Of a stretch of 64,000 bases of DNA, positions 13,476 to 25,943 are shown one piece after another. Where the stretch lies: positions 29,289-93,288 of the forward strand of contig KN817630.1 in assembly GCA_000827495.1 (NCBI GenBank), in the 5' to 3' direction. The notes beneath the pieces were generated by a model that was given only the letters and a program-made list of their open reading frames with translations, ran no database searches and was not told where the DNA came from. Position 1 is the stretch's first letter. Each line of letters starts with the position of its first letter. Origin of the DNA: Hypholoma sublateritium FD-334 SS-4 (Eukaryota; Basidiomycota; Agaricomycetes; Agaricales; Strophariaceae). The position numbers were made by a program, and so were the translations under genes.

Positions 13476-15884
13476 TGTCGTGTGTGCTGCGAGAATATTA
13501 TTTTTTTCCTTCCTATTCCGCGGATTGGATTCCCTCTGGATATGCTGTTTATATCCCTTGTTTTGTGACTACTCTTCCCCTCCTCGTCGACCGTCACCCG
13601 CTTTCGCTATCTGCCTGCTCATACCATACAGTATCGTACATATAACACCCACCGCCCTGCATATTCCATACGCACATACACATATACACCTCGGACTACG
13701 CCTGCTGCCCATGGCGGCGGCGCCCGCGCTCCTTTGCCTCTATTTCCTTTCCTTATTCATTCTTCATGTTATCTCTCAGTTACCCACTCGGGGCGCGACG
13801 CGCAGTCCTGGGTAGCCACACACGGACATCGCTACTCTTACTACTATTTACTTATTCGCCGCCTGGGTTTATCATTATTCTTTCGGCTGGAGGACTTGGG
13901 GTGCAGTCAATTTTTGGCTTTTGGGGTTTGGACTTTGTCTGTTGTAGAACGATGAAATTCAATTTGATACCATGCTGAGATTTCGGCGGGGTGCTCAACT
14001 GTAGGTGGCCAGAATAGGCGATGCTGCTGCGACCTGCAATATGTCCTCTGGAGGCCTCAGCGGTGCGGGAGGTGCGTCTGCCCTCTAATATGTTCAATTC
14101 CCCATCTCTATCTCCTCTCCTACCCTAAATGTATCTGGCTGTTCACTATCATTCGGTGGCAAGTCAGTGATTTACTCTATCAGGACCAGGCATCAACCAG
14201 GCATTACCTTTGGCCTCTGCTGTTGCGTGCGGTGTTGTACCTTGCGGTGGCCACATCGGAGGTCGAGGAATACTCGCCTCCGTTGTGTAGGTAAAATACA
14301 TACTCGTACAGATTGGACTGTGGGCCCTGCTCCGGGACTGCTACAATCGCTGTGGGGTAGACGTCCTGAAAGGGCACACTGTTCACCTAGAGGTCCTAGA
14401 GGTCGCTCTGAAGGCGAGGATAGTGAGCAGGTCGCCGGATCTTTAGCCCGTCTCCGTAACGGGCGGACTGATATATGTCATGCTATCAGACTTTGAACAC
14501 AGTAGATGAAAGGATTGCTTGAGGTGAGAAACTACTGCGACGATATACAATATTTCTGTTGGCTTTTTATACGCGATTGCGGAGCCTATACTGACCTTGT
14601 TCAGCGAACACGAGAGTAAGGCAAACCTTGTATCAAATAAATGTATTATAAGGAGTTCTTCGGCGATCTCGTTGGAATTGTTGATGCACATCGCCCCTCT
14701 GCACGACGATAATCACAGTAAAGTAGATATGATAAATTCGGGTGACCAATGCCCATGTAGACGTCTGTCAACAGAACAGATAAGTGGATCGTGAATCACA
14801 GTCGGCGTGTATCCCCCAAACAGATAACGATAAGCTCATAAAATTAAGTGCGAGCGTGATCATCGACTACGGCAGGGTGGTTATTTTAAAGCAGATGCCA
14901 ATGCCGTGAGTTTGGACATATGTAAGTTAAAACAGTAAAATGACCTATTCAAGTGTCCGTGTGAATCGTCGGTTTGGTTTGGACGCGCTGGCCGCAGGAG
15001 ATTTAAGCATGAGTGGCACAAAGGCACGTAAAGCGTCTCATCTCTTGGACAGCCTGGAGGCTAGGATACATCGGCCATGTCAGAGTCGATTTCCGGATAC
15101 GGAGACTAGGATATATTCAACCGGCACATGTATAATAGAAATCCACTGCATTCCACATATGTCCGTACAAATACTGGGATCCCGTAGGGTCCTTCAGAAT
15201 TTTGATCATTGACGTTGACAGATGGCACACGTATAGTACCCGGATTTCGAAATGCCCCAGGCGGAGTAGTAAGAATGTCTAGAGCAACTTGTTAGTGAGT
15301 GTCGTTTTGACTCTCGTCCCCCTCAATTTCGGACGCGAATATAACCGTGGAGTACATGTCAATCCAGTTGAGCAGGAGAGCGTACGAGTGGGTATACAAT
15401 CACCGTATCCATTGCTTAGCTAGTTGAGAATCTGACACTACGGACGGACATGGGAATGCGGCAGGATTACACGGGAATAGTAACCCTAACCAGATACTCG
15501 ACGAGCAATCGACGAGTCATCCCTTAAGAACGGGAGTAGTATACATGGTGGGTCTCAACCTCGTGTTCACTGAAACAAGACCGCGCGGTCTCCGTGCCGT
15601 TCTTATAAGTTGGTGGGTAGTTCGCTACACTAGAACTGCTTTCACACCCACCCCACCATCTCTGCATCCATCGTAAGGCTGTCTGCACAGAAATTATGTT
15701 GAACGAACAAGATCAACTACAACGGTTTTCGTTGCCAGCGCCATACGGCCTGAGCCAAGGTCTGTCTCCCTGAATTCTCATTCAAGACTCAACAACGCCA
15801 GACCTTAATATATGTCCTCGTCCGACAGATGTTTTTCCTGGTCAAATACTAACAGACAGTGACTCTGTCTTCTGCGAAGACAAT
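13476..15884. other. intergenic, about 2.4 kb
   Basis: Begins with the pyrimidine-rich 3' UTR of the KRE6-like gene. A 60-codon minus-strand ORF at 14204-14386 (VPEQGPQSNLYEYVFYLH) looks protein-like, but I cannot place it or extend it into a gene. The remainder shows nothing. Confidence 0.35.
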
Positions 15885-17580
15885 ATGCGTGCGCTACCAA
15901 TGGGCATGGGCATTTTCGATTTTTCCCCGGTCCCGACAGCACAGAATATTTTTCATGAGCATGAAAGCGATATTGAAGGGGTATATGAGGGTTAGTCCAA
16001 ATGTGTATCGCAGATGGAGGTGAAATAATCACCTTTACATCACAGAATTGACTCAAACATTGGCTTACTCTTTGCCGGCCACTCTGGATAATAACATCGG
16101 CAGTGTTGATTGCTCAGTGTACGGGAGCACAGCAGCCCTGGCCTCGGATGACTTTGGCTCACCTAATTCATCTGTCGCGTCCAAGTCGAGCACTGCTCCC
16201 AGCTTTCTATCAGTCCACGGACTTAGTCCCTACCAGAAGTTCTATACAGATTTTCTCGTGTTACTCAATAGCATCAATTTGCCTACATCAAGAACCTATC
16301 CATGCGACTGGAGCTCCCAGAACACTTCAGAATCATCAAACACCTCCCCAGTCTCTGTGTCAAGACTCGGAGCCGTCGAATCCGCGCCCGACCCAATCTC
16401 AACATGCCCCGAATACCCAACTAGCATATACGAGGCTCCTGTTGATGCCCTATGGAACACAAGCGTTCCCCACAGTATTAGCCCGCCAAGTCCGGCATAC
16501 AAAGGTTACTTGGGCAGAGCATCAGAGAATTTCTGCATTGGAGAAGGCAACCACACCGTCGACGAGACGCATGAAATGCAAGGTATTTCTGTCGCTATTT
16601 CCACAACAGGAAATCGTGATTCACCGAAGTTAGCTCCCAACTCCAATTGGTGCGCCAGCCAGGGCATCGAGGCAGTTGCAATAATTCCTGCGGAACATGA
16701 AAATATGCAGGACCACAGTGAGCTAATTCACCCAATCCATTGATCAACGACAGCGATCTCATGAATGCCAATCCAGCCAATCCCCAACAGATTTGCAATG
16801 AGCAATCTGGTTGGGTCGTCGATTTCTTCTGTGAAGAGGGAATCGAACCAATAACACTAAACTCTGACCACACCACCGGAGCTGGTCCCTCAACGGGTTC
16901 CGGCGTAGCTGCTGCTATGCTGGACATAGAGCAAGCACAAGAAGGCCAAAGGTAAGTTGTTGGGCAATTCCCTCCTGACAGAATGAATGACGGCCCCGCA
17001 GAAGACATGATGGGGTCGCCAGCGTCTCGGCGGCCCCAACAGAACAGATGGGCAATGGAAAACGAAAGGCTGAGGACGCACTGGACGCACCGGAAGCATC
17101 AAAAAGACGTAGGACAAACCAGCTTGCTGCAGTGTTGCCCGTTTTCTGACCCAATGTATTCCAGTGCGTTTGGAGCCGTCGGCCCAATCTATAGGCGATA
17201 TTGCATCTACACAGTCCGCTGAGGCTTCTGCGAGCAATTCTGGAAACTTTTACCAGAAGTAAGCAACAGTGATCATTGAACGCAACAACCTCGCTGACCT
17301 TGTGTTCACCAGAAGTATCACAGAATACCGTCATGTCTTTGCGTCGGATGAGACGAATGGCAACGAGGGGCTACAATCGAAAGACTCTACATTCATGATG
17401 TTTAAACATGAGCAGGACGGAACGTTAACGAGGTTACATGTAAGTTTTATCGATGATCTGTCGATGTGGTGGACACTGGATGGGATGGAAAAAAAGACTG
17501 ACCCGAATCTTTGGTAGACCGTTTTGGCACGTGACTGTTACGTTCGCAGCAGGAGAATCGCCGCCAATCACCCGAATTAG
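15885..17580 (+). CDS. hypothetical protein, possibly nuclear
   Basis: Not recognised. Exon 1 is 15885-15990 (MRALPMGMGIFDFSPVPTAQ), intron 15991-16045, exon 2 from 16046 (GLSPYQKFYTDFLVLLNSIN). Later introns fit at about 16952-17001 (GTAAGT donor), 17107-17162 (56 nt with TTCTGAC branch site), 17260-17311 and 17440-17516, ending near 17578. The frame changes between 16650 and 16753; an intron with a GTGCGC donor fixes it, but a real lesion is possible. The middle is Ser/Thr-rich. The stretch GNGKRKAEDALDAPEASKR is a plausible bipartite nuclear signal, and SITEYRHVFASDET precedes the end. It could be a regulator, but no DNA-binding domain is visible. Intron use and frame support a real gene; the exact structure is unsure. 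Confidence 0.45.
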
Positions 17581-18429
17581 TCTCCGCGGACCGCGACCAC
17601 TCCGTGTCAACTCGCGGCGCGCGCGTGGAGTCTACGGTGTGCCTCCTGCTGTAACATCTCTCCGTCGCAGGAATAATGTCCCTAAGGAATGATAAATATA
17701 TTTATGTCTGCTTCTCAGTCATGTGCTCCCTGTACACAAAATAATAAATTCTTGGTCAATCCCTCCTCCATCCATGAACTGGATGTCAGACTTTGAAATT
17801 TGAAGTCCGAAGCTTGAAGCTTGAAGTGCGATAAACGAATTTACATAAATTGGATGACATGTAGATGTACACCTCGAGGCCTTGATGTGGGCAGTGTAGC
17901 ATGTGTTAGACACGGGGTGAGGCATACAGGTTGCATACTTGCCGCCCCGACGAGTGATATTAATTGTACCTGGTAAAGCTGATATCCGCGTCACTTTGCA
18001 AAGTACTTACGCTAGGCTGTTGTCCCGTTCGTTTTCGTGACAGAACTTATCGGCAACATGGCGTCTAGTCCATGATACTCATTAAGTATCTTTTGCAACT
18101 CCACAAAATTAACGCTCATTTATTTGAATCGTAAATATTCAACGCACCTCGGAAAAAAAGGAACCTCGTTTCACTGGCACTGGCATCATGTAGTTGTTGA
18201 TTTACCCATGGAAACTGACGCCATCGATGAGCTGCCCATCCTGCAGCCTTATCCCAATGATAGTAACCCGATACAGCGCTCACCCCTGGTTGTCCATCAC
18301 ACACGCGGACCATGCACGGTTCGTGAATATACCCCTCTGCGCCTCATTCCTGTGGTTTCTTCGGAATCCCATCTCCAAGCCTGCTCCTACCGTCTAGTAC
18401 CGTCCGAGGTATCCCGGAGAAATAAAATC
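17581..18429. other. intergenic, no gene seen
   Basis: Only short ORFs. Contains a local run of related words (tgaagtccgaagcttgaagc and neighbours at 17797-17828), otherwise unremarkable. Confidence 0.35.
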
Positions 18430-19402
18430 ATGCCACCCAGGACCAGGAATGTTCAGTAAGTCGTTGTTTTAAATTCTCGAATCCAGCTGATGCCACAGCG
18501 CCGCCAGTTTGAAGCAAGCGAAAGACACTGAAATAGGTAGTGCACGCGCAACAAAACCCGCGATACTGTGCGCTTTCAGATACATATATCCTTTGCTCTT
18601 GCTTTAACATATTTCTATATCAAATAGGGTTCTTGGAGAGACCGGCTCGGGGAAAAGCCAGGTAAATTCTGCCTTATTTCGAGGATGAAGCACAAGGAAT
18701 TTAAGGAAACGCAATCTGTGCAGTTCATCAAGACGGCGGACCCCCATATGTCAGTATCACCCGAAGTTAGCTCTAGCTTGAAATCCTGCACGCAGTCCGT
18801 TGCGGCATACACCGTATACAGTCTTGGAAACAACTCCGATACCGTCACGCTGGTTGACACTCCGGGATTCAACGATTCCGAATCTGGAGGAGACCGCGCG
18901 CAGCTGAATCGTATAATTGGATGGTTGAAAAATAAGTAAGCACTTTCACAGCCTTGGGATGAAGTGAGAATCTCAACACTGACCATCGTGGCGCAGTCCA
19001 GACATGCATCTCATCGGCGTGCTCTACTTGCACAACATCAAGAATGCCCGTGTTACATTGAGCCCAAACGTCGTCGGCCCACGAGAAATTGTACCACTGC
19101 CTCCCGGCGTGCTGGTGGTGACGTCGCATTGGGGGGGCTCACCCTCTCCCAAGGATATCTCTCTGGAGGCAGAGTTTCAAAAGCAGTTCTGCGGGCAAAA
19201 CGCAATGGTGCGCTTCGACGGGACGCGTGACTCCGCCTGGGCGGCGATCCGGCAGCTGCAGAGTGCAGGCGTATCGATCCCGTTGAAGAATTTCGAAACG
19301 CGCCTGCAGAAGATGCACGATCTACTCCCCGACGATAAAATGCAAGCGCGGCGTTTTGCGCGTATGACTTACCCAGGGTGGATCGCAAAGATGTTCCATT
19401 AG
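18430..19402 (+). CDS. small AIG1/P-loop GTPase-like protein
   Basis: Predicted GTP-binding protein of the AIG1-like (TRAFAC) group that is expanded in mushroom-forming fungi. Exons 18430-18455, 18628-18661, 18724-18935 and 18997-19402 join in frame to 225 residues. G1 is VLGETGSGKSQF, with the P-loop split by the second intron; the switch region includes SLKSCTQSV; G3 is VTLVDTPGFND; LIGVLYLHNI is the usual strand, and VLVVTSHWG stands where the G4 strand is expected. The very short first exons and the 172 nt first intron are the least certain points. No membrane or signal segment is seen. It stands alone between the unknown gene and a peroxidase, so context gives no role. Confidence 0.7.
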
Positions 19403-19700
19403 GGTGGGCGAGGCGAGGGCATCTCACGGAGTCTCTTGTTTCATATCAGTCGAGATATGCCATTCCGTTGCACGTTTCCATGATTGTAGGACTACGAGCC
19501 TTAGTATCTGCGTAGCTTCACTCATCAGAGTTCATATTGTCTGTGAGGGTTAAGCTTTTGAGCCAAATATATCATACACACTCTGTTCCATGGGAAATAA
19601 TTTCAGTGTCTGTAGGATGTCCCCAAGTACGTGAAGTTCCATTCGATAACGTGCCTCATACTGTACTCATCCTCCACCGCACGTCAAATCATTCAACCCT

Positions 19701-21830
19701 TCAGGCCGCAGAAGTGGGCACCGAACTGACCGTCGTTGTGCTCACGGAGCTCAGTGAGTGCGTGGGGAACGTGTCCTGCGCGCTGCGGGGGCGAATAAAG
19801 TCCAGCGTGTGATTTGCGCCGTCGACCTGCACTGCAATATCCACGGTCGGGAGCCCCGCGGTGGACGAGGGTGTCGTGAACGTTCCTCCATAGAGCGTGT
19901 ACGGCGCGAACGCAGGCCCGATGGCGGCGTTGGTCGCTGGCTGAAGTTGCACGGTTGCGCTGAATGGCGTCGATGGTGTGCCAGTGAATGTGTTGTCGAA
20001 GACGTTCATAGTCGCAGACGTGGGCGTGTTCTGGCTGCGAACCTATGGCGAATAAGAAACAGGCGTCAATTTTGGAACATAAGGGCGGAGGACGGGAAAC
20101 ATACGCCAACGATCACGTCGAATGTCACCTGGCTCGATCCGCTGGCGGAACCTTGCTGCGGGATGAAGATGAGCCCGTCCTGCACGGCAAATCCTGCACC
20201 CCCGTTGTCCTGTGTCGCAGCTACGCCGTCTGTGAAGAGTTCGAACCAGAAGTTGCTGACGCTCTTCTCGACGTCGATGGGAAGGAAGAATTCGTATTCG
20301 ACAAAGGAGATGCCCTGTGCCTGGCCGACAGGGGAAACGAGGACGTCATTGAATGGCGTAGGAGAGGCGGTCGTACTAGTGCCCGCAACGCCACCGGCGC
20401 ATCCCGCGTTCGCGCCATATGCATCACACCAGAAGATGGTGATAGCTCTTCCTGATGCAGGCGTGTCTTCCCCAGTGATGGCCACCTACTCAATAAAGGA
20501 AATATGTGATGAAAGTCTGTGCGACGCCTAGAACAGGGAATACGAACCCGAATGACAACATCGAGAACGAATTGCGAGTTCTCCACTGTAAGAAGAGCGC
20601 GAGTAACCTTGAACGGAATAAGTTCAATTGCGTCACTGAGCTGTACCGTCGAAGGAACAGTGTTGATCATGCGCTCTAGAAGCGAACCACAAGTGGCGCT
20701 ATATACCGAGGGATTCGCCAACCTACATTTCATGAGCACGAATTCCTCCATGAACTGTAGGAAAACACCCACAAATTCATTGTTGCATTGTTATCAGACT
20801 GGAATATGCGCAAATCCGACTGGAAGAGGGTGTTTGAGATGGTCACCAGTGGATTCTTCGTTGTACCATTCAGATACTGTAAAACCCTATTAATACTGCC
20901 GTCAGTATCTTGATGATCTAACAGTACGTTGCACATGGCTCACACTGCGTTATCGAAGGCATCAGTCCCGTCAAACTCCCTATTAAAAAGGGTTGGGCCA
21001 GGAACCTGCACAATCGATGGGAAATCAATGTTGTTGACGCCGCCCAGGGTATGTCCGCACGCCACGAGTCCGATCATCTCCGTCTGGTTGAACCCCTGCA
21101 GACTAAAGCGCTGGATGGCCAAGTCTAGGATCTCTTGGGGTTGAGGCGCACCGAAGCGTCCCGCGACTGTGGCATCAGTGCGTCCAGTCCGGAATGGAAT
21201 GACGGGTCCTGCGCAGGATGCTACACCCCACACAACTCCAAGAGCGATGAGGTCGGATCCTACCAGTTGCGAGGTCGTGATCAAGACAGACGGATGGAAG
21301 GGAAGTCAGACTTACGAGATACATATTTGTTAGAAGATGCGGAGAAATCATTCATTGAATTGCCCATTCCGGTTCCGATATTCTGCGAATTTTATTTGAG
21401 AACGTTCCAAGAATACGTGGTGAGAGACCGAATAATCAACACACCTCTTGTCTGCTGAGTTCGTAGTAGATCGACGCATCCAGTCCTCCAGTTCCATCGG
21501 TGATGTTTTTCGTGGAACTATCGTGATACGACTAGAATAACGGGTCAGCGTCCCGCATTGAAGTCGAAGCTCAAGAACTGGAAGGGTCGGCGTCAGAGTA
21601 GAGCTTACCAATCGAAGCCACTCAGCGGCAACTGGAGATCCATTCGACACGCGCCGCGCGCATGAGTTGGTCAGGATCGATGTTGCCTTGTCGTTGTTGT
21701 CTGTTCCTTCAAATAACATGCGTTCCAAAGCCTCGTACTGGGGATTTGGCCACTGATAGGCATCGGCGAGAGCAGGAAGAATAGAACCATGGACAGACGC
21801 TAGCCAGAGGATAGTTTTCAAAAAGAGCAT
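19701..21830 (-). CDS. secreted haem peroxidase, not of the classical lignin class
   Basis: Secreted plant-peroxidase-superfamily enzyme, roughly 560-570 residues after splicing about seven introns. It starts at 21830 with a signal peptide (MLFLKTILWLASVHGSILPA). Spliced landmarks: AAEWLRLSYHD (distal Arg and His, with Tyr where Phe is usual), GTGGLDASIYYE, then SDLIALGVVWGVASCAGP, FRTGRTDATVAGRFGAPQP, proximal VACGHTLGGV, FDGTDAFDN, SDLRIFQSD and CGSLLERMINTVPSTVQLSD. The C-terminal 250 residues form a separate Thr/Ser-rich region (NFWFELFTDGV) ending in SSVPTSAA. It lacks the CC pair and FHD pattern of class II enzymes, so it belongs to another fungal peroxidase group whose substrate I do not know. 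Frame is kept throughout, including a 50 nt intron at NATMN/LLANPSVY. Confidence 0.75.
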
Positions 21831-23309
21831 GTTCGTAGAGTATCGCCGTGAGAAGTCCTCTTTCTTCGGGGTGGGTCGATGAGAGAGGGACGAGATGCGC
21901 AAACACGTTGGTGGAATTTAAACGCCCACCAAGGCGGGCATTTAGCAGAAGCCGAACGCAGGTGTAGAACTTCCATCAATTAACCCGGACGGCGAGGCCA
22001 AATGGAGCGGAGGAAAGCAGGAGACAAGCAAAGTTTGCCAGCAAAGGGGACGGCCTCCCTGACAGCGAAGGGTTAGCAAGCGGTGACCAGACTTAGCTTT
22101 ACATACCATATTCAAGTGACCGCCGCAGGAAGTCATCGGCAGAGAACCCGATCGATGGGCTTTTCGAGCAGCTTCCCAAGTAAAAATGAATCCCCATTCA
22201 CGTATAAGCGGCCTTGCTTCTTGAAAAAAAACATAAGTAAGCACAACAGGGAAGAAAACATAGAAAGGTGCAAGGAAGAGAAAGCGAAGCCGCACGCAAT
22301 CGAACTGTCAGAATCACCCGTGGGAAGTTGAACTTCTCCCAACAGCCGCTGATCGGAGTCCAAATTTGTCCCCGTCTTGCCACTGGTGCCACCTGAGTCG
22401 AGCCACCATGGGCGTGGCCCGCACTCCAGGCGCCGTGCCGAGATTAGTAGCGCTGAAAATATTGTAGTCTTTGTGCCTGGATAAATGTAGGCTATTGAAG
22501 TTATTTCAATTATTCCTATCATATTCGACAGGTGCTTCAGTGATTCTTCACACCTATCCATGCCGTTGCATTGATAAGTAAAGTAATTGTTCTGATACAT
22601 TCGCTATAAATGTGAAGATTCTGATCAAACGTATGCTCAAATGTCTACGCCCTCCATTCCTATCTTCTGTTTAGAGACAGCTTAATCCCGGACCCGGTTC
22701 CCAAATGCTTGAAGAAAAACATCAAAAGTAAGACCTGTCGGTGCGTCTTTTCGGATACTAATACACTATTTACCAGGTAGTAGCTTATATTCTAAATCCT
22801 AATGAGTATCCTACAAGTAAAATCCAGCTGGAATAAATCTCAACACATGACGCGCATCAAGAATCCACGTTGACTCAGTGATACAGATGTCAAGCAAGTA
22901 ATACGGCCGGCGGCGTGATGTCGGAGGCGCAGACATTTTTACAGCAGTTTCACTTGAATAGCATGGTCAGCTCCATGAGAGTAATGCACGCTGTACTGTC
23001 AGATATGTGTTTATATACGTACATAGGAACACTGCGTCGGTGGAACGACAGATTACACGCCACAAAAGGTCGAGCACGGCGTGCATTGTCGTCCCTTACA
23101 TGGGTTATATTTCGAATTGCCTTGAGATTGCCAACAAAGATACTCTTCAATTACTTGAGGTATGTGTTCACTCAGGGATGAATCGTGCAGTCGATGTTCT
23201 GTATCGCATCATGAATATGAAATATAGAATAAACTTGCCGACAGCCCAGTAAACAACAGCGCAATAATATAGTCACCTCCTATAAGTATAAGCTCAGATA
23301 AGCTCCCCT
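21831..23309. other. intergenic, about 1.5 kb
   Basis: Promoter side of the peroxidase, then AT-rich DNA. Minus-strand ORFs at 21942-22600 include a hydrophobic stretch (FLFLAPFYVFFPVVLTYVFF) but show no family features. Nothing is convincing. Confidence 0.3.
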
Positions 23310-24757
23310 TCAGTGACGGTTTCCTGAACATAGTAGTCTTGATGATACAATCACGTCGGCTAGCCAAGGATCTTTGAGAAGCTCAGCAGCTGTCGGACTG
23401 TTCACCGGCTCCCACTGCAGCATACGTCTGATGAAACGAGCTCTGACCGCTCAAAGCTCAGACTAGGGATAGGGATTCTGTGGAGAAGCAACCATTGGCC
23501 ATCATCTTCGATGCCTCCCACCCGGACTGTTGTTGGGATATGACGGACAAAAGTTGCTGGGGGAGGGCCGATGAGAGCAATCATCTCTGTTACCAGATGG
23601 ATCTCGCTGGGTAGATCCTCAGGCCTCAGGCCTCAGCATCCGCTGCTGTCAGAAGCGAATCTCGGTCGAAAAGTTGCTAGAGCTTTCAATAAGTACGTTA
23701 GCCAAAAGCGAAATAAAATTAGGCGCTGAATTACTTACCATTAGACCAAATTCCAGATATCCGCAGACTTGCTCCGGGCATGGCAAGGACGACCTAGGGA
23801 GCACGGTAACGATTTGGCTGTATTTTGACACTGTAGCTCTCCTTGCCAGAGTGGGCTTCGCCAAAGTCGCCAAGTATGGGGTACACCGAGCTTAGTCACA
23901 TCCTCAGGCCTATGGTCCAATTTGGTCGTGCGACTAGTAGACGATACGTTCATCTGCCATCTTCTGGCAAAAATGCAACCGTTACATATTCTCGAGGGAG
24001 AGACAAGCCGAATCATCAGAGGCGCTCAAAAAAGTTCTCGGCACGTATGTCTGAGCGGAAATTCGGTTAACGGTGCAAATAACGATCGCAAATGACACAC
24101 CTCCATGTGCCACGCAAGCTTGCCTGTGCAAAAATCAACGGATCTAAGAACATGAGCCGCTATAGTCTTAAATATCGCTTCATTGAATAGATCCCCTAGT
24201 ATTTCTCGCCTGTGAATGAGGTCGAGACCCAGGGGCTCGAAGACAAAACGTCGATGAGGGCCTTCGGAGCCACTCAGCTCAAAATTATCAAAGGAAATAC
24301 GAACCACGAGTCCACGGTCTGGGCTATAAGTATAAGGAAGTGTGCGTATGCTGCGCGCTCCTGTTATAATAGTGGGGTATCTCGCCATGCATACTGTCAC
24401 TGAGACGTACTTAATTCTTGTGCAACCTCATTGTCTGTCAACGAGTATGTCGCATTTGTTGTGTTGAGAAACCAGCCGTACGTCACGGCATAACCAACCT
24501 GTGCTACATAACCCGTAGCCAAGTTTCGCCACAACTTGGGACCGCGAAGGCAGAACGCCGCCGATTTCGAGAGCAAAATAGAAACGTGTCGGTGCGTACC
24601 ATGGGAGAGTCTCTTCTTTGGCTCGGATGTAGAAATCGACGGTTGAGGTTGGGTAACGGGTTGAGGTAAGTATTTTGGTTCAAGTTGGAGAGAACGGAAG
24701 TGGAAGAAAGCTTGTGGAGAAAAGCCTGTGATAGAAGGAGTCGAGCAAGCGCAACAT
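23310..24757 (-). pseudogene. decayed SRPK-like protein kinase
   Basis: The remains of a SR-protein-kinase-type Ser/Thr kinase can be followed from N to C across several frames: leader MLRLLDSFYHRLF, YIRAKEETLPWYAPTRFY, Gly loop VVAKLGYGLCST, LSGSEGPHRRFVFEPLGLDL, catalytic loop VAHGDIRAENFF, DFG region LGDFGEAHSG, IQPNRYRAP, SKSADIWNL, EMIALIGPPPATFV, and the C-lobe end RRMLQWEPVNSPTAAELLKD. Lesions: a stop replaces the expected Glu after NRYRAP (CCC TAG GTC); a T-run before the catalytic loop is one base short; frames change before SKSADIWNL and before the last helix; and three copies of TCAGGCC sit in the C-lobe. Introns cannot explain all of these. Individual homopolymer shifts could be sequencing errors, but the number argues for a dead gene. 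Confidence 0.75.
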
Positions 24758-25449
24758 TCCAGTAGCGACACGGTTGAGCTTGGGCTGACGAGTCGCAGCA
24801 GTGAAAGTTGAGTGAAAACCAAGTGAGTGACCAGTGACTGAGCGAACAAATGAATACTTACTCAAGTTACTCTCCCACGTCTTATCAATTCCGGACCGGC
24901 TGCCGACCGCGCAGAGGGCGAGCAGGGACACCGCGACACCCTTTTGAGATATTTTAAATACTCTGTAAAGTCTCAAGCACGTCAGTATGTTCGCAGATAT
25001 CTCTGCATACATTTCTCCATGGTCTTCAGGAAAATTGGCGTAGCGGGCTTTGGACGGGCTGGTCATTTAGGCGAGCAATTCTGAGCACCAATATCGCTTT
25101 GCTTATGGGCAAGTATATGATACTTGTGGGACCCTCCGACGTTCGCTCAAGTTCTGTGGCAGCTGGAGAATGACAGACATGCTGGATCCGTTTTGTGAGG
25201 GTCGCGACTTGACCGCGACTCCGTCTGTGATCTATTCATGTCATGTTGTTCGACCCCAGTCGCCAGGAACACTGCTCCGTTGGGAAGCGTTTCCGTATTA
25301 CATAGTAGTATAGATTATGAGAAATTCAAAATCCTTATGATATTCAGTCTTTGGTGGCGTATAAAAGACGACACGATTTCTGGGTAGACATTTCAGAACA
25401 CATCCACCGTATATTTCCAAATCTCCTCCAAGCTTCGAACTAGAAAGCA
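24758..25449. other. intergenic with one unplaced ORF
   Basis: A minus-strand ORF starting at 25066 (MTSPSKARYANFPEDHGEMY) could be a small exon, but I cannot connect it to a gene. The rest is promoter-like sequence ahead of the small secreted protein. Confidence 0.3.
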
Positions 25450-25705
25450 ATGCGCTTCGTACCTATCGCATCTTATGCCGTCTCGTATGCTATTATGATC
25501 GTAGCCGCGTCGGCGACGACCACCATAGAATACAGCGTCGTGAAAAATTCGACTTCGCTCGCGGTAGCGCCGAGCGGACCTGTCTGCTCATGCCCCTGCT
25601 GCTTCGGCAAGTATAGTCATTATTGAAGTCAGGTAATAGGACGCTGATATTTATTCTGGATCTCTAGCTGTAGGGGGAAAACTGTACTGCTGCACATTAA
25701 ACTGA
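25450..25705 (+). CDS. small cysteine-rich secreted protein with a probable GC-AG intron
   Basis: A 64-residue model: signal-like N-terminus (MRFVPIASYAVSYAIMIVAA), two N-glycosylation-like or Ser/Thr patches, then CSCPCCF and a tail VGGKLYCCTLN with two more Cys. The two parts join in frame only if the intron uses the donor GCAAGT (G|GCAAGT) and the acceptor CTCTAG, with CGCTGAT as branch site. The nearby GTATAG donor gives a different, basic tail. Many fungi secrete such short Cys-rich proteins; the role is unknown. It stands alone, with no neighbour clue. Confidence 0.55.
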
Positions 25706-25943
25706 GCGGATCCTACGTTCTACTTCACCTGAATTGAATGGTAAACAGTGAATTTCTTCTCACGTTTTACCCGCGACTTACTTGACGCCGTGATTTTGAG
25801 GTTTCGTCAGATAATTCGCGAAGTGATAAGTGGTGTATAAAAGTGTATAAGCCGAGACATAAATTTAAGATATATTGTTAACGTTCATTGTTTGTGAAGA
25901 TGGAAGGAGGAGAAGGTGTTTCAATAATACCACGTTCCGCTGT

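Noticed and set aside
14204..14386. Protein-like minus ORF with VPEQGPQSNLYEYVFYLH
   Set aside because: Could not be linked to neighbouring exons or to a family; too short to call a gene.
15481..15495. Telomere-like TAACCCTAACC
   Set aside because: Fewer than two full repeats and no array; expected by chance.
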